A stretch of DNA of 64,000 bases from JAFAMS01 sp049520515 (GCA_049520515.1 JBEKPS010000012.1:1-64000), one strand, 5' to 3'. Shown: positions 8,854-16,967, counted from the stretch's first letter. Notes: generated from the letters alone by a model not told the origin. Numbers and translations: made by a program.

Positions 8854-9428
8854 CGGCTTGCGATCTCCATAAAGTTCTTGGCCAATCGCTCGCCATGTTC
8901 GGTCAGCACCGATTCCGGATGAAACTGCACGCCGTAAATCGGCAGCTCGCGATGCGCGACACCCTGAATCACACCGTCTTCGCTCGTTGCGAGGGTGCGC
9001 AACTGGGTTGGGAACGACTGCGGGGTGACGCATAGTGAGTGATATCGCGTCGCGCCGAACGGCGAGGGGAGTCCGTCGAAGATCGACGTTCCGTCGTGTG
9101 TAATCGCTGATATCTTTCCGTGCATAAGCCGCGGCGCATGATCGACAATGCCACCGAAGACGAGACCGATCGCTTGCGCGCCCAGACACACGCCGAGTAC
9201 CGGATGCGCATCATGCGCGGCGCTACGAATGAGAGCGCAGGTCACGCCGGCATCTTCGGGCCGTCCCGGCCCCGGGCCAAACACCGTCGCGTCGTACGTA
9301 CGCATCTTTGATTCGTCGAGCGTAGGATCGTCGTTCCGCAAGACCTCGACATCGGCTCCAGCTTTGCCGAAGAGATGCGCGAGATTGTACGTGAACGAGT
9401 CGTAATTATCGACAAGCAGAATGCGCAT
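8850..9428 (-). CDS. trpG: anthranilate synthase glutamine amidotransferase subunit
   Basis: Class I glutamine amidotransferase giving ammonia to TrpE (it may also serve PabB). The 192 residues contain nucleophile Cys81 in LGVCLGAQ, plus His170 and Glu172 in QFHPES, completing the triad. The ATG at 9428 begins MRILLVDNYDSFTYN, a hallmark start; the longer open frame upstream overlaps trpE. It starts 1 nt after the trpE stop. Confidence 0.95.
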   Translation of the reverse strand: MRILLVDNYDSFTYNLAHLFGKAGADVEVLRNDDPTLDESKMRTYDATVFGPGPGRPEDAGVTCALIRSAAHDAHPVLGVCLGAQAIGLVFGGIVDHAPRLMHGKISAITHDGTSIFDGLPSPFGATRYHSLCVTPQSFPTQLRTLATSEDGVIQGVAHRELPIYGVQFHPESVLTEHGERLAKNFMEIASR

Positions 9429-9429
9429 T

Positions 9430-10794
9430 TTAAAGGCCCAGCACGTTTCGGACGATTGCCGTCTTGTGAAGGATCTCGGCGTACTCGGCTTCCGGTTCGC
9501 TGTCGGCGACGATGCCGGCGGAGGCTTGCCAATACGCGCGCCCGTTTGAGACGGCGACGCATCGCAGCACGATACACGAATCCATGTCACCGTCGAAATC
9601 GATATGCGCGACGCTTCCGGCATAGAAGCCGCGCGCGACCGGCTCGAGTTCGTCGATCAGCTGCATGGCTCGAATCTTTGGAGCACCGGTCACCGTACCG
9701 GCGGGGAATGCCGCCGCAAAGAGATCGAGCGCGTCTTTGTCCGGGCGAAGCCGGCCGACGACGTTGGATACGATATGCATCACGTGCGAATAGCGTTCAA
9801 TGATCATCAGCTCATCGACGTGCACCGTCCCGGTCGCCGAGACCGCGCCGAGATCGTTTCGGCCGAGATCGACCAGCATAACGTGCTCCGCGCGCTCCTT
9901 TTCGTTTGCGAGCAGCTCGACGGCGATCGCGTTGTCGCTCGCCGTATCGTCGCCGCGCGAACGCGTCCCTGCCAGCGGACGAATGCGTGCTTTATCTCCA
10001 TCGAGGCGAACCAAGAACTCCGGCGATGCGCCGAAAATCGCCCAGTCGTTCGTCTCGATAAAAAACATGTACGGCGACGGGTTCCGCGCGCGAATCTGCC
10101 GATAGAAGTCGAAGGCACTGCCGCCCGCGATTTCCGCGCTGAAACGAATGCCGACTTGCAATTGGTACGCGTCGCCCTCGTAGATGTATTCCTTCGCACG
10201 CGCGACGCGTTCGAGATATTCCGGCTTGCTCAGCGATTGCCGAACGGTTCCATTTGCGCCCACGCTTGCTGGCGTCGACGGTTTTGCCTCCAACAGGCGC
10301 GCGACATAACCGTCAAGGCGCGCACCGACCGCGTCGCGTTCCTGCTCCTCGCGCGCGAAACCGACGAGCGTCGTCTTGTGCGTGAAGTGGTCGAATACGA
10401 CCCATGTCCCCGGAATTAGGACGAGTGCATCGGGGAACGTTAGATCGGCGGGTGGTTTGGGGCCGATGCGCTCGAGCGAACGTGAGGCGTCGTACGAAAA
10501 AATGCACACCGCGGCACCCGGAAACGGGACGTCGGCAGCGCTCATCTTGTAGCGCCCGATCATCGCGCGAATCTCGCCCAACAGATTCTCAGCAGCCTCG
10601 AATGAGCGAGCCTCGAGATAGTCGAGGCCGATCAGCGAGAAGCGCGAGATGCGCTCCGTCCCTTCGACGCTTTCCAAAAGACACGAACGCCCCGGTTGGG
10701 CCAGGGCGATGTACGCGGAGATCGGCGTGATTGTATCGGCGATGAGCTCGCGCGTGACGGGGTGGAGACTGAGCGATTCGGCCTGAAGCCGGAT
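9430..10794 (-). CDS. trpE: anthranilate synthase component I, apparently starting at ATC
   Basis: Chorismate-utilising enzyme producing anthranilate. The C-terminal two thirds carry the catalytic domain (ARNPSPYMFF, AGTRSRG, GTVTGAPKIRA, ASAGIVADSEPE). The first ATG/GTG/TTG in frame is a TTG at 10677, which would begin inside the LLES tryptophan-feedback motif and lose the TPISAY segment. Upstream codons to 10794 translate into a normal TrpE N-terminus (HPVTREL..DTITPISAYIAL..LLES at residues 39-42). The best start is ATC at 10794, 7 nt after an AAGGGAG Shine-Dalgarno that overlaps the end of rplQ. With this start the protein has 454 residues. The start codon call is inference. Confidence 0.85.
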   Translation of the reverse strand: MRLQAESLSLHPVTRELIADTITPISAYIALAQPGRSCLLESVEGTERISRFSLIGLDYLEARSFEAAENLLGEIRAMIGRYKMSAADVPFPGAAVCIFSYDASRSLERIGPKPPADLTFPDALVLIPGTWVVFDHFTHKTTLVGFAREEQERDAVGARLDGYVARLLEAKPSTPASVGANGTVRQSLSKPEYLERVARAKEYIYEGDAYQLQVGIRFSAEIAGGSAFDFYRQIRARNPSPYMFFIETNDWAIFGASPEFLVRLDGDKARIRPLAGTRSRGDDTASDNAIAVELLANEKERAEHVMLVDLGRNDLGAVSATGTVHVDELMIIERYSHVMHIVSNVVGRLRPDKDALDLFAAAFPAGTVTGAPKIRAMQLIDELEPVARGFYAGSVAHIDFDGDMDSCIVLRCVAVSNGRAYWQASAGIVADSEPEAEYAEILHKTAIVRNVLGL

Positions 10795-10798
10795 ACGA

Positions 10799-11155
10799 TT
10801 ACTCCCTTACGAGTTCGAGTACCGCAAGCTCGGCGGCATCACCGGGGCGGACGCGCGTCTTCGTGATACGCGTGTAGCCGCCCGGCCGATCTTTGAGCGA
10901 CGGTGCAATCTGTTCGCAGAGTTTCTTTGTGACGCGGGGATCGAGCAAGTACGCCGCAACCAAACGCCGCGAATGCAAATCTCCACGCCGCGCTTGCGTG
11001 ATCAGGCGATCGACGATCTTCGACGTTTCCTTCGCCTTGGTCGTCGTCGTTTCAATCCGCTCGTGCAGAAAGAACGACGTTGCAAGGTTGCGCAGCAGCG
11101 CCTTGCGGTGTCCGTCGGTGCGTGAGAGGCGTTTGTTTGCTATCTGATGCGGCAT
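10799..11155 (-). CDS. rplQ: 50S ribosomal protein L17
   Basis: The 118-residue protein shows the L17 signature (RLSRTDGHRKALLRNLATSFF near the N-terminus, then a GGYTRI motif near the C-terminus). It follows rpoA by 17 nt, as in the usual alpha operon. Unusually, its stop codon is followed within 5 nt by the trpE coding region, leaving no room for a terminator or a trp leader peptide. Confidence 0.97.
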   Translation of the reverse strand: MPHQIANKRLSRTDGHRKALLRNLATSFFLHERIETTTTKAKETSKIVDRLITQARRGDLHSRRLVAAYLLDPRVTKKLCEQIAPSLKDRPGGYTRITKTRVRPGDAAELAVLELVRE

Positions 11156-11172
11156 GCGGGTTTTGCTCGTCG

Positions 11173-12105
11173 CTACGATTGACGCAGCGACAGGCCCCTT
11201 TCATCGAGAACGGCCTTGATCTCGTCGAGAGACTTCTTGCCGAAGTTGCGCATTTTGATGATCTCGTCTTCCGTCATATCGAGCAGCTCCGAGACCTTGG
11301 AGATGCCCGCCCGCTTGAGACAGTTGAACGAGCGCACGGAAAGGTTGAGCGTCTCAACGGGGATATCCCATTCAGAAGCCGGTGCCGTCGCAACGGGTTT
11401 CTCTTCGGTCGAGAAGTCGATGAAGAGCTGCATCTGATCGGTAAAGATCTGTGCCGCGGTCGTCAAGGCGTCATCCGGCGTGATCGACCCGTTCGTTTCA
11501 ACTTCGAGCGTCAGGCGATCGAAATCCACCGATTGACCGACGCGCGTGTCGTCAACGGTGAAATTCACCTTGCGAATCGGCGAGAAGATCGAATCCATCG
11601 GAATGAGACCGATCATGTGCTCGACGTTGCGCTGACGGTCGGCGGTAACGTAACCGCGATGCTTTTCGATCCCGATCTCCATCGAGATCTTGGCGTCGCG
11701 CTTGGTGAGCGTCGCGATGTGATATTCCGGCTGGAGAATCTCGACGTCGGCATCAGGCGTGATGTCGCCGGCAGTAACTTCGCGGCTGCCCGAAACCGAA
11801 AGTGTCAGCACTTTCGGCGTGTCGGTGTTCAGCTTGATCGGAAGTCCCTTGAGATTGAGCAGCAGATTGGTCGTATCTTCGACGACGCCCGGGATCGTCG
11901 AGAACTCGTGCAGCACGCCGTCGATCTTGACGTACGTGACGGCCGTTCCGGGAATCGACGAAAGCAGAATCCGGCGCAGCGCATTGCCCAGCGTAATGCC
12001 GAAGCCGCGCTCGAGCGGTTCGATGACGAATTTTGCGTAGTTATCCCGCCGCTCGCGAATTTCGATCTGCGCGCCTTGCGGGGTCTCTAAAACGGTCATG
12101 GTCAT
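11173..12105 (-). CDS. rpoA: RNA polymerase alpha subunit
   Basis: The 310-residue protein has the N-terminal dimerisation/assembly domain (GFGITLGNALRRILLSS near residues 37-53) and a C-terminal domain with the helix-hairpin-helix segment (SVRSFNCLKRAGI, KMRNFGKKSLDEIK) that contacts UP-element DNA and activators. Length is normal. It sits between rpsD and rplQ in the classical order. Confidence 0.97.
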   Translation of the reverse strand: MTMTVLETPQGAQIEIRERRDNYAKFVIEPLERGFGITLGNALRRILLSSIPGTAVTYVKIDGVLHEFSTIPGVVEDTTNLLLNLKGLPIKLNTDTPKVLTLSVSGSREVTAGDITPDADVEILQPEYHIATLTKRDAKISMEIGIEKHRGYVTADRQRNVEHMIGLIPMDSIFSPIRKVNFTVDDTRVGQSVDFDRLTLEVETNGSITPDDALTTAAQIFTDQMQLFIDFSTEEKPVATAPASEWDIPVETLNLSVRSFNCLKRAGISKVSELLDMTEDEIIKMRNFGKKSLDEIKAVLDERGLSLRQS

Positions 12106-12193
12106 GGGATTGCGTGGTGTCCTTTTGCCGCTTCCGTTATCCGCCGATCCCCCAGGGGAATCGACGATCGGACGTCTAGCGGCGGAGTCTCGC

Positions 12194-12850
12194 TTAGCGA
12201 GAGTAGTATTCTACGATGAGTTGCTCGTCGACCGGAGTGTCGATTTGCTCTCGTGAGGGGAGCGACAAGACCTTCGCCGTCAGATCCGCCTCGTTGAGTT
12301 CGAGCCATTCCGGATGCCGGCGGTTGCGCGCGGCTTCGGAGTTGGCTTGGAAGATGGTGGAGTTCTTCGATCGATCGACGATCGTGATCACGTCGTTGGC
12401 CCGCACGATGTATGACGGAACATTGACGCGGCGGCCATTAACGAGAAAATGCCGGTGCGTTACGAGCTGACGCGCTTGGGCTCGCGACGATGCGAGATTC
12501 AAACGGTAGACGACGTTATCGAGCCGGCGCTCGAGTAGTTGAAGGAACGTGCGCCCGGTTTGTCCGGGGACGCGCGCTGCCTCGCGAAAGTAGTTTTCGA
12601 ATTGGCGCTCGTGCACGCCATAGTACTTGCGCATCTTCTGCTTCTCGCGCAGCTGACGGCCGTACTCCGAAATCTTCTGACGCCCTTTGCCTTGGGTCTT
12701 TTGGCCGGGCGCAGTTCCGCGGCGTTCGACCGCGCACTTTTTCGAGAGACAGCGATCGCCTTTGAGGAACAGCTTGATCTTTTCACCGGTTTTGCTCGCC
12801 GACGTTTCGCGGCGGCAGATGCGGCAGACGGGACCTGTATATCGTGCCAT
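12194..12850 (-). CDS. rpsD: 30S ribosomal protein S4, zinc-binding type
   Basis: The 218 residues include the S4 RNA-binding domain (RLDNVVYRLNLASSRAQARQ). The N-terminus keeps cysteines in VCRICRRE and RCLSKKCAVERR, so this is the C+ zinc-binding form. In many bacteria S4 represses its own operon by binding the leader; the 190-nt leader before rpsK could be such a target, but no pseudoknot was demonstrated. An 88-nt gap separates it from rpoA. Confidence 0.96.
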   Translation of the reverse strand: MARYTGPVCRICRRETSASKTGEKIKLFLKGDRCLSKKCAVERRGTAPGQKTQGKGRQKISEYGRQLREKQKMRKYYGVHERQFENYFREAARVPGQTGRTFLQLLERRLDNVVYRLNLASSRAQARQLVTHRHFLVNGRRVNVPSYIVRANDVITIVDRSKNSTIFQANSEAARNRRHPEWLELNEADLTAKVLSLPSREQIDTPVDEQLIVEYYSR

Positions 12851-12859
12851 CTTCCGCTC

Positions 12860-13255
12860 CTACACCCGTCGCCGTTTCGGCGGACGGCAACCGTTGTGCG
12901 GGATCGGCGTGACGTCCTTGATCAACGTAATCTCCAAGCCTGCGGCTTGCAGCGAACGAATCGCCGCTTCACGGCCTGCGCCCGGACCTTTGACGTACAC
13001 CTCGCACGACTTCATCCCGTGCTCCATCGCTTTGCGCGCGACTGCTTCCGCAGCCATCTGCGCGGCGAATGGCGTCGATTTCTTCGAGCCTTTGAAACCG
13101 AGGTTTCCGGCTGACGCCCACGAGATCGTATTGCCTAAGTTATCGGTGATAGTAACCAACGTATTGTTGAATGACGCATGAATGTGCGCAACGCCGTTGA
13201 CGACGTTCTTGAATTCGCGCTTCTTTCGCGCCTTTTGTTGTTTCTTGACGGCCAA
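12860..13255 (-). CDS. rpsK: 30S ribosomal protein S11
   Basis: A 131-residue S11 with the conserved AHIHASFNNTLVTITD segment, the GFKGSKKSTPFAAQ segment and a C-terminal GCRPPKRRRV. It is the first gene of a transcription unit with its own promoter, because rpsM and rpmJ, its usual upstream neighbours, lie 3 kb away behind four unrelated genes. Confidence 0.97.
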   Translation of the reverse strand: MAVKKQQKARKKREFKNVVNGVAHIHASFNNTLVTITDNLGNTISWASAGNLGFKGSKKSTPFAAQMAAEAVARKAMEHGMKSCEVYVKGPGAGREAAIRSLQAAGLEITLIKDVTPIPHNGCRPPKRRRV

Positions 13256-13442
13256 GTCGAGACTCCGTATTTATCCTGCCCCAGACGAAAACGAGCCGGG
13301 GTGTCGTCGCCTCGACCGAACGCGCCTGACGGAGGCCGCTCGATCTGATACGCGACCCGCTCGGCGAAAGCGAACCGGGTCTCTGCGCCCGGACGTGCCG
13401 CGGACGGTTGCAAAGACACTGCGGCCGCCCGAAGGCAGCCAA
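13256..13442 (-). promoter_or_regulatory. long untranslated leader of the rpsK-trpA unit
   Basis: About 187 nt lie between the predicted transcription start (near 13442) and the rpsK start. No gene is seen. Leaders of this size before rpsK/rpsD operons often carry an S4 repressor site. I noticed GC-rich inverted segments but could not define a fold by eye. Confidence 0.35.
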
Positions 13443-13448
13443 CGTCGA

Positions 13449-13478
13449 AGTCTATCAAAGGGCCGCAAGGCCTGTCAA
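13449..13478 (-). promoter_or_regulatory. sigma70-type promoter for rpsK-rpsD-rpoA-rplQ-trp
   Basis: On the minus strand TTGACA (13473-13478) and TAGACT (13449-13454) are separated by 18 nt. The -35 is perfect and the -10 matches 4 of 6. It is the only good promoter-like pair I found upstream of the rpsK-to-trpA gene run. Confidence 0.65.
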
Positions 13479-13486
13479 TCAGGCAG

Positions 13487-13816
13487 CTAGTGGATCCCCG
13501 AAGTGAACGGGTTCGCCGGCGCGTTTGCGCTCGGCGCCGCAACCGGCTGGGACTGGGATTGCGGCTGCGATTGGGACGGGTCGGGGTTGACCGGCTGAGG
13601 CGTCGGGGCCGCGGCCGCCGACTGCTGGCCGCCTCCTCCCCCGTTGCCGTATGGGATCTCGGTATCGACCGGCTGCCCCGGGCTTGATTGCGCGACCGGT
13701 GCGCCGGCGCCGCCACCACCACCAGAATTCGCGTAGGCCGAGATGACCATTATAAAGACGACGACGGCGATCAGGCCGCTGACAATCGCGACAATCCCCA
13801 GCCCTCGGTTATCCAT
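13487..13816 (-). CDS. small single-TM protein with Gly/Pro/Gln/Ser-rich tail
   Basis: Unrecognised protein of 109 residues. It starts MDNRGLG, has one hydrophobic helix (about residues 6-27) and then a low-complexity tail (poly-Gly runs, QSQPQSQSQP). With the short N-terminus inside, the tail would lie outside the cytoplasmic membrane. It follows a second TM/low-complexity gene on the same strand, 68 nt downstream of it; the two may form a unit. Function unknown; a cell-envelope role is a guess from topology. Confidence 0.65.
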   Translation of the reverse strand: MDNRGLGIVAIVSGLIAVVVFIMVISAYANSGGGGGAGAPVAQSSPGQPVDTEIPYGNGGGGGQQSAAAAPTPQPVNPDPSQSQPQSQSQPVAAPSANAPANPFTSGIH

Positions 13817-13884
13817 CGAAGCCTAGAATTGTCCACCGGGGCATGCGGGACCCTGGGGCACAGGTCGGCGCACGCTTGAAAGCC

Positions 13885-14583
13885 CTAGTGTCCCGAGCCT
13901 GCTCCCGCACCCGAGCTGGCGCCCGTCCCGGTACCGGAACTCGCCCCGTTCGAACCGTTGGTTCCCGTCGAGGCGGCCGCGCCGCTGGTTCCGCCAGCTG
14001 CGCCGGTTCCGTTCGTCGACGTGCCGTTTGCGCTTGTGCCGGCATTCGTTCCCATGGCGTTCGTGGCTGCGCCATTCGTGGTTGCGCCATTGTTATTCGT
14101 GCTCGTTGTCGGGGCGCCGTTCGTCGCATTCGCGCCGTTCGTTGTCGTCGATGTGGAGGCTCCGCCGGAGCCGCCCGTGCCGCCGCCGGCCGCGCTATTC
14201 GTCGAGTTGCTCGCGCCGCTACCGGTCGGACCTTGAGCGCCTGATGTATCGCTACCGTTGTTCGTCGTCGATGCGCCGCCGCCGGAATTGTCGCCCGTTG
14301 ACGTCGTCGTGGTCGTGCTTCCGCCCGTATTCGTTGCGTTGCCGTTTGCAGCATATGGAAGCACGGCCGAACCCGCGCTCTCTCCGCTGCTCCACGCAAC
14401 CATCATCAATAAAACGAGTACGATCGCGGCGCCCGCGACGCCCGCATAGAATTCGCGTCCCGACCAGCGTGCCACTGGGTTCGCGAGCTGACGCTTTTTC
14501 GCGTCCATCTCCGCGATCCAATTCTTGAAGCGCGTAAGGGGTCGGGGCTTGGCGGGTTTGGCGGGTCCAGTTGCAGTAGCCAT
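13885..14583 (-). CDS. single-TM protein with Asn/Thr/Gly/Ser/Ala-rich extracytoplasmic tail
   Basis: Unrecognised protein of 232 residues. Residues 1-45 are basic and presumably cytoplasmic (KPRPLTRFKNWIAEMDAKKR), 46-65 form a TM helix, and the remaining ~165 residues are built almost only of N, T, G, S and A with repeated TNG/NGA units. Hydrophobic and charged residues are virtually absent from the tail, suggesting an unstructured surface or envelope segment. Such tails are often glycosylated, but that is not shown here. The start at 14583 is followed immediately by normal sequence. Confidence 0.65.
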   Translation of the reverse strand: MATATGPAKPAKPRPLTRFKNWIAEMDAKKRQLANPVARWSGREFYAGVAGAAIVLVLLMMVAWSSGESAGSAVLPYAANGNATNTGGSTTTTTSTGDNSGGGASTTNNGSDTSGAQGPTGSGASNSTNSAAGGGTGGSGGASTSTTTNGANATNGAPTTSTNNNGATTNGAATNAMGTNAGTSANGTSTNGTGAAGGTSGAAASTGTNGSNGASSGTGTGASSGAGAGSGH

Positions 14584-14621
14584 ATCGCTTCGAATGTACC
14601 CGTCAGACTAATGATCTATCC

Positions 14622-15797
14622 CTATCCCGGGCTGGGATCGAGATAACCATCCCGTGTCTGCGGCAGCCGCCACCCCAATATCCGTGATGCGATCTGCGTG
14701 CGCAGTACCTGAGCCGTGCCGCCCGAGATCGTAAACATGCGCGCATCGCGCAGCATGCGTTCAAGCGGCCGGTCTCTTGAATACCCGGCAGCTCCGAACA
14801 TCTGCAGCGCGTCGCTCGTCACGCGAAACGCTGTGTCGGCAGCGAGGACTTTTGCGCGCGCAGTTTCAGCAATGTCGGGGAATTCGCCGGCTTTCGCGCC
14901 ACACGCGGCTTGTTGAATCAACGCGCGTGATGCAGCCAGTCCGATCGATGCATCTGCCAACATCCATTGCAAGCCTTGAAATTCCCCAATCGGCCGGCCG
15001 AACTGCTTACGCTCTTTCGCGTACGCAACTGCGAGCTCGTATGCACCTTGCGCGATGCCGAGCGCTACGGCGGCTGCGCCAAGTCGTTGCGCATTGTACG
15101 CTTGCATCAAGCGTGCAAATCCGCGTCGAATTCCTTCAGGCGGCACCAGCAACATATCTTCGGGAACTTCGAGATCTTCGAAGATTAGCTCGCGTTCGGG
15201 AACCCCTCGCACACCAAGCGCAGGCTCGCGCTTTCCGAATCGCATTCCCTTCGGCGCACCTTCAGCTTCCGGTGCGTCGGCGCGAACCGTGATGAAACCG
15301 CCAATCCCCTGATCGACGCCGGCTTCGAAGACACGCGCGAAAATCAAATGCAATCTCGAGACGCCGCCGCCCGTTATCCAATGTTTGCGCCCGTTGATGA
15401 TGTAAGAGGAACCGCGGTGATCAGCGCGCGTCGTCATCTCGGAAGCCGCACTTCCGGCGTCGGGTTCCGTGATGCAGATCGCCGGCTTATCGCCCGAGAG
15501 AACAAGCCCGGCGGCGAGTTTCTTTTGCATCTCGGTTCCATAGCGCATGATCGCACCGATCGCGCCGACGTTCGATTCGACCATGATGCGGCCCGTCGCA
15601 CCGCAGCCTTTTGCGAGCAGTTCGATCGCATTGACGAGCTCGAGATATGACGCGCCTTTACCGCCGTACTCGACCGGAATCGTCATCCCCATCAAGCCCG
15701 CATCGCGCAGGGCGTGCACCGCATACCAGGGGTACTGCTCGGTACGATCAGTCTCCGCGGCGCGCGCCGCAACGAGAGCTGCGACGTCCGAAATCAA
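14622..15797 (-). CDS. acyl-CoA dehydrogenase family protein
   Basis: FAD flavoenzyme of 391 residues introducing an alpha-beta double bond in an acyl-CoA thioester. Visible family parts: CITEPDAGS (flavin/substrate loop), HWITGGG, RQFG-like KERKQFGRPIGEFQ, and a C-terminal GGTAQVLRTQIA. The catalytic-base region reads MFTISGGTAQV where many members have YEGT, so the position of the base is unclear and the substrate unknown. The TTG start overlaps the stop of the upstream VOC gene as TTGA, so the two are translationally coupled. Confidence 0.85.
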   Translation of the reverse strand: MISDVAALVAARAAETDRTEQYPWYAVHALRDAGLMGMTIPVEYGGKGASYLELVNAIELLAKGCGATGRIMVESNVGAIGAIMRYGTEMQKKLAAGLVLSGDKPAICITEPDAGSAASEMTTRADHRGSSYIINGRKHWITGGGVSRLHLIFARVFEAGVDQGIGGFITVRADAPEAEGAPKGMRFGKREPALGVRGVPERELIFEDLEVPEDMLLVPPEGIRRGFARLMQAYNAQRLGAAAVALGIAQGAYELAVAYAKERKQFGRPIGEFQGLQWMLADASIGLAASRALIQQAACGAKAGEFPDIAETARAKVLAADTAFRVTSDALQMFGAAGYSRDRPLERMLRDARMFTISGGTAQVLRTQIASRILGWRLPQTRDGYLDPSPG

Positions 15798-16261
15798 GTC
15801 CCGAATGCGCCTTCGGCTTCGATTACATCACCAACGTCGTCGCGAACTGCGGCGCCGTCGTCGGGAGTTCGACGATACGCGATTTCGAGCGGATTGCCGC
15901 TCGGATCTTTGAAAAAGACCGCATAGTACCGCTCGTAAGAGTACGGTATCTCGGGACCTTCGATGCCTTCACCACCCGCGCGTTCGACGATTTTCGCGAG
16001 CCGATCGACGTCGGAGGCGGTTTCCGCGGCGAAGCAAATGCGGCTCTCGTTGGGTTGGTGGAGCGGGTCTTCGTGTAAGCCAAAAAAACGGCGCGAGCCG
16101 CTCTGACGGTGCGGCTCGTAATATTCCGTTCCACCCTCGTACGTCTTGATCTCAATCAAGCCGAGCTCGGGCATCAGTACATCGTAAAAGCGGCGCGCGC
16201 TCGCGAGATCGCGAACCCGCGCGTCGATGTGATCGTACCCGGCGAAGCCTTTCAAAGGCAT
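15794..16261 (-). CDS. VOC (glyoxalase/bleomycin-resistance) superfamily protein
   Basis: A 155-residue protein with the paired beta-alpha-beta-beta-beta modules of vicinal-oxygen-chelate enzymes. Metal-ligand candidates are His11 in GYDHID, the central RICFAAET segment, and Glu in NPLEIAYR near residue 130. It is coupled to the acyl-CoA dehydrogenase. Substrate cannot be inferred; a lyase/isomerase role or CoA-ester epimerase are both possible. Confidence 0.75.
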   Translation of the reverse strand: MPLKGFAGYDHIDARVRDLASARRFYDVLMPELGLIEIKTYEGGTEYYEPHRQSGSRRFFGLHEDPLHQPNESRICFAAETASDVDRLAKIVERAGGEGIEGPEIPYSYERYYAVFFKDPSGNPLEIAYRRTPDDGAAVRDDVGDVIEAEGAFGT

Positions 16262-16280
16262 TCACACGGGCTTCGCCGCC

Positions 16281-16685
16281 CTACTTCTTGGGTCCGGTTC
16301 CCGCCGCAGCAGCAGCCTTCTTACGGCCGCCGACCGTTTTCTTCGGACCTTTGCGCGTGCGCGCATTCGTCTTGGTGCGTTGACCGCGCACGGGAAGCCC
16401 GCGACGATGCCGCAGGCCACGATAGGACCCGATATCGGCGAGGCGCTTGATGTTCGCGGACAAATCGCGGCGCAGGTCGCCTTCGACCTTGATGCCGAGT
16501 GATTCGATTTCGTCGCGAAGCTTGCGCTCGTCGGCTTCGGTGAGATCCTTGATGCGCGTGTCCGGACTGACGCCGGCACTCTTGAGAATGCGTTTTGCCG
16601 TCGGCAAACCGATCCCATAGATATAGGTTAAGCCGATTTCGACGCGCTTGTCGCGGGGCAGATCGACGCCTTCAATACGAGCCAT
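16281..16685 (-). CDS. rpsM: 30S ribosomal protein S13
   Basis: The 134-residue protein has the N-terminal RIEGVDLPRDKRVEIGLTYI run, the helix-turn-helix TAKRILKSAGV and the basic tail GLPVRGQRTKTNARTRKGPKK. The C-terminus is slightly extended (Ala/Lys-rich). Its start overlaps the rpmJ stop by one base (TAATG). Confidence 0.97.
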   Translation of the reverse strand: MARIEGVDLPRDKRVEIGLTYIYGIGLPTAKRILKSAGVSPDTRIKDLTEADERKLRDEIESLGIKVEGDLRRDLSANIKRLADIGSYRGLRHRRGLPVRGQRTKTNARTRKGPKKTVGGRKKAAAAAGTGPKK

Positions 16686-16801
16686 TAGCCTTGCACCTGT
16701 TTATGCTTGGGATTAGCCGTGCAAATCACGCGCACTTTGCCTTCGCGGCGAATGACTTTACACTTCTCACAAATTCGTTTAACGCTTGGTCTTACTTTCA
16801 T
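16685..16801 (-). CDS. rpmJ: 50S ribosomal protein L36
   Basis: A 38-residue protein, too short for most ORF listings: it begins MKVRPSVKRICEKCKVI and has the second half CTANPKHKQVQG. The zinc ligands are Cys11, Cys14, Cys27 and His32, so it is the C+ form. The order infA-rpmJ-rpsM is the usual one. The start codon follows 6 nt after the tail of repeat copy 2, whose GCGGAGC could serve as Shine-Dalgarno. Confidence 0.95.
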   Translation of the reverse strand: MKVRPSVKRICEKCKVIRREGKVRVICTANPKHKQVQG

Positions 16802-16807
16802 TTTAAA

Positions 16808-16906
16808 GGTGCTCCGCTCCAAGCTCCGCACCCCCCATGCGTTGCATGGGGCCCCCGAAAGCCAGGCCCCTTCGTCATTACGAAAGGGCTAGATACCCCG
16901 AGGGGG
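16808..16906 (-). repeat. interspersed GC-rich repeat, copy 2
   Basis: Read on the minus strand it shows the same order as copy 1: CCCCCTCGGGG (16896-16906), stem-loop CCCCATGC-AAC-GCATGGGG (16833-16851) and the 22-bp tail (16808-16829), which differs from copy 1 at three positions. The loop bases differ while the 8-bp stem is conserved. Between the first two parts there is an extra hairpin-forming stretch (GCCCCTTCG/CGAAAGGGC). It fills most of the 166-nt infA-rpmJ gap. Confidence 0.75.
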
Positions 16907-16967
16907 GCCTGAAGATCTATAGTGCTGATTGCCAAGAAACGACAATCCCGCTGAGGTCCGAAAAGTT

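Noticed and set aside
10677..10799. trp leader peptide or attenuator before trpE
   Set aside because: Only a few bases separate the rplQ stop from the trpE coding region; there is no Trp-codon-rich leader or terminator hairpin.
11080..12090. 336-codon plus-strand frame opposite rpoA
   Set aside because: Complementary-strand shadow of rpoA; it contains no recognisable domain.
13135..13722. 195-codon minus-strand frame between rpsK and the 109-aa gene
   Set aside because: It overlaps the good promoter and both neighbouring genes in another frame and is Arg/Ser-rich.
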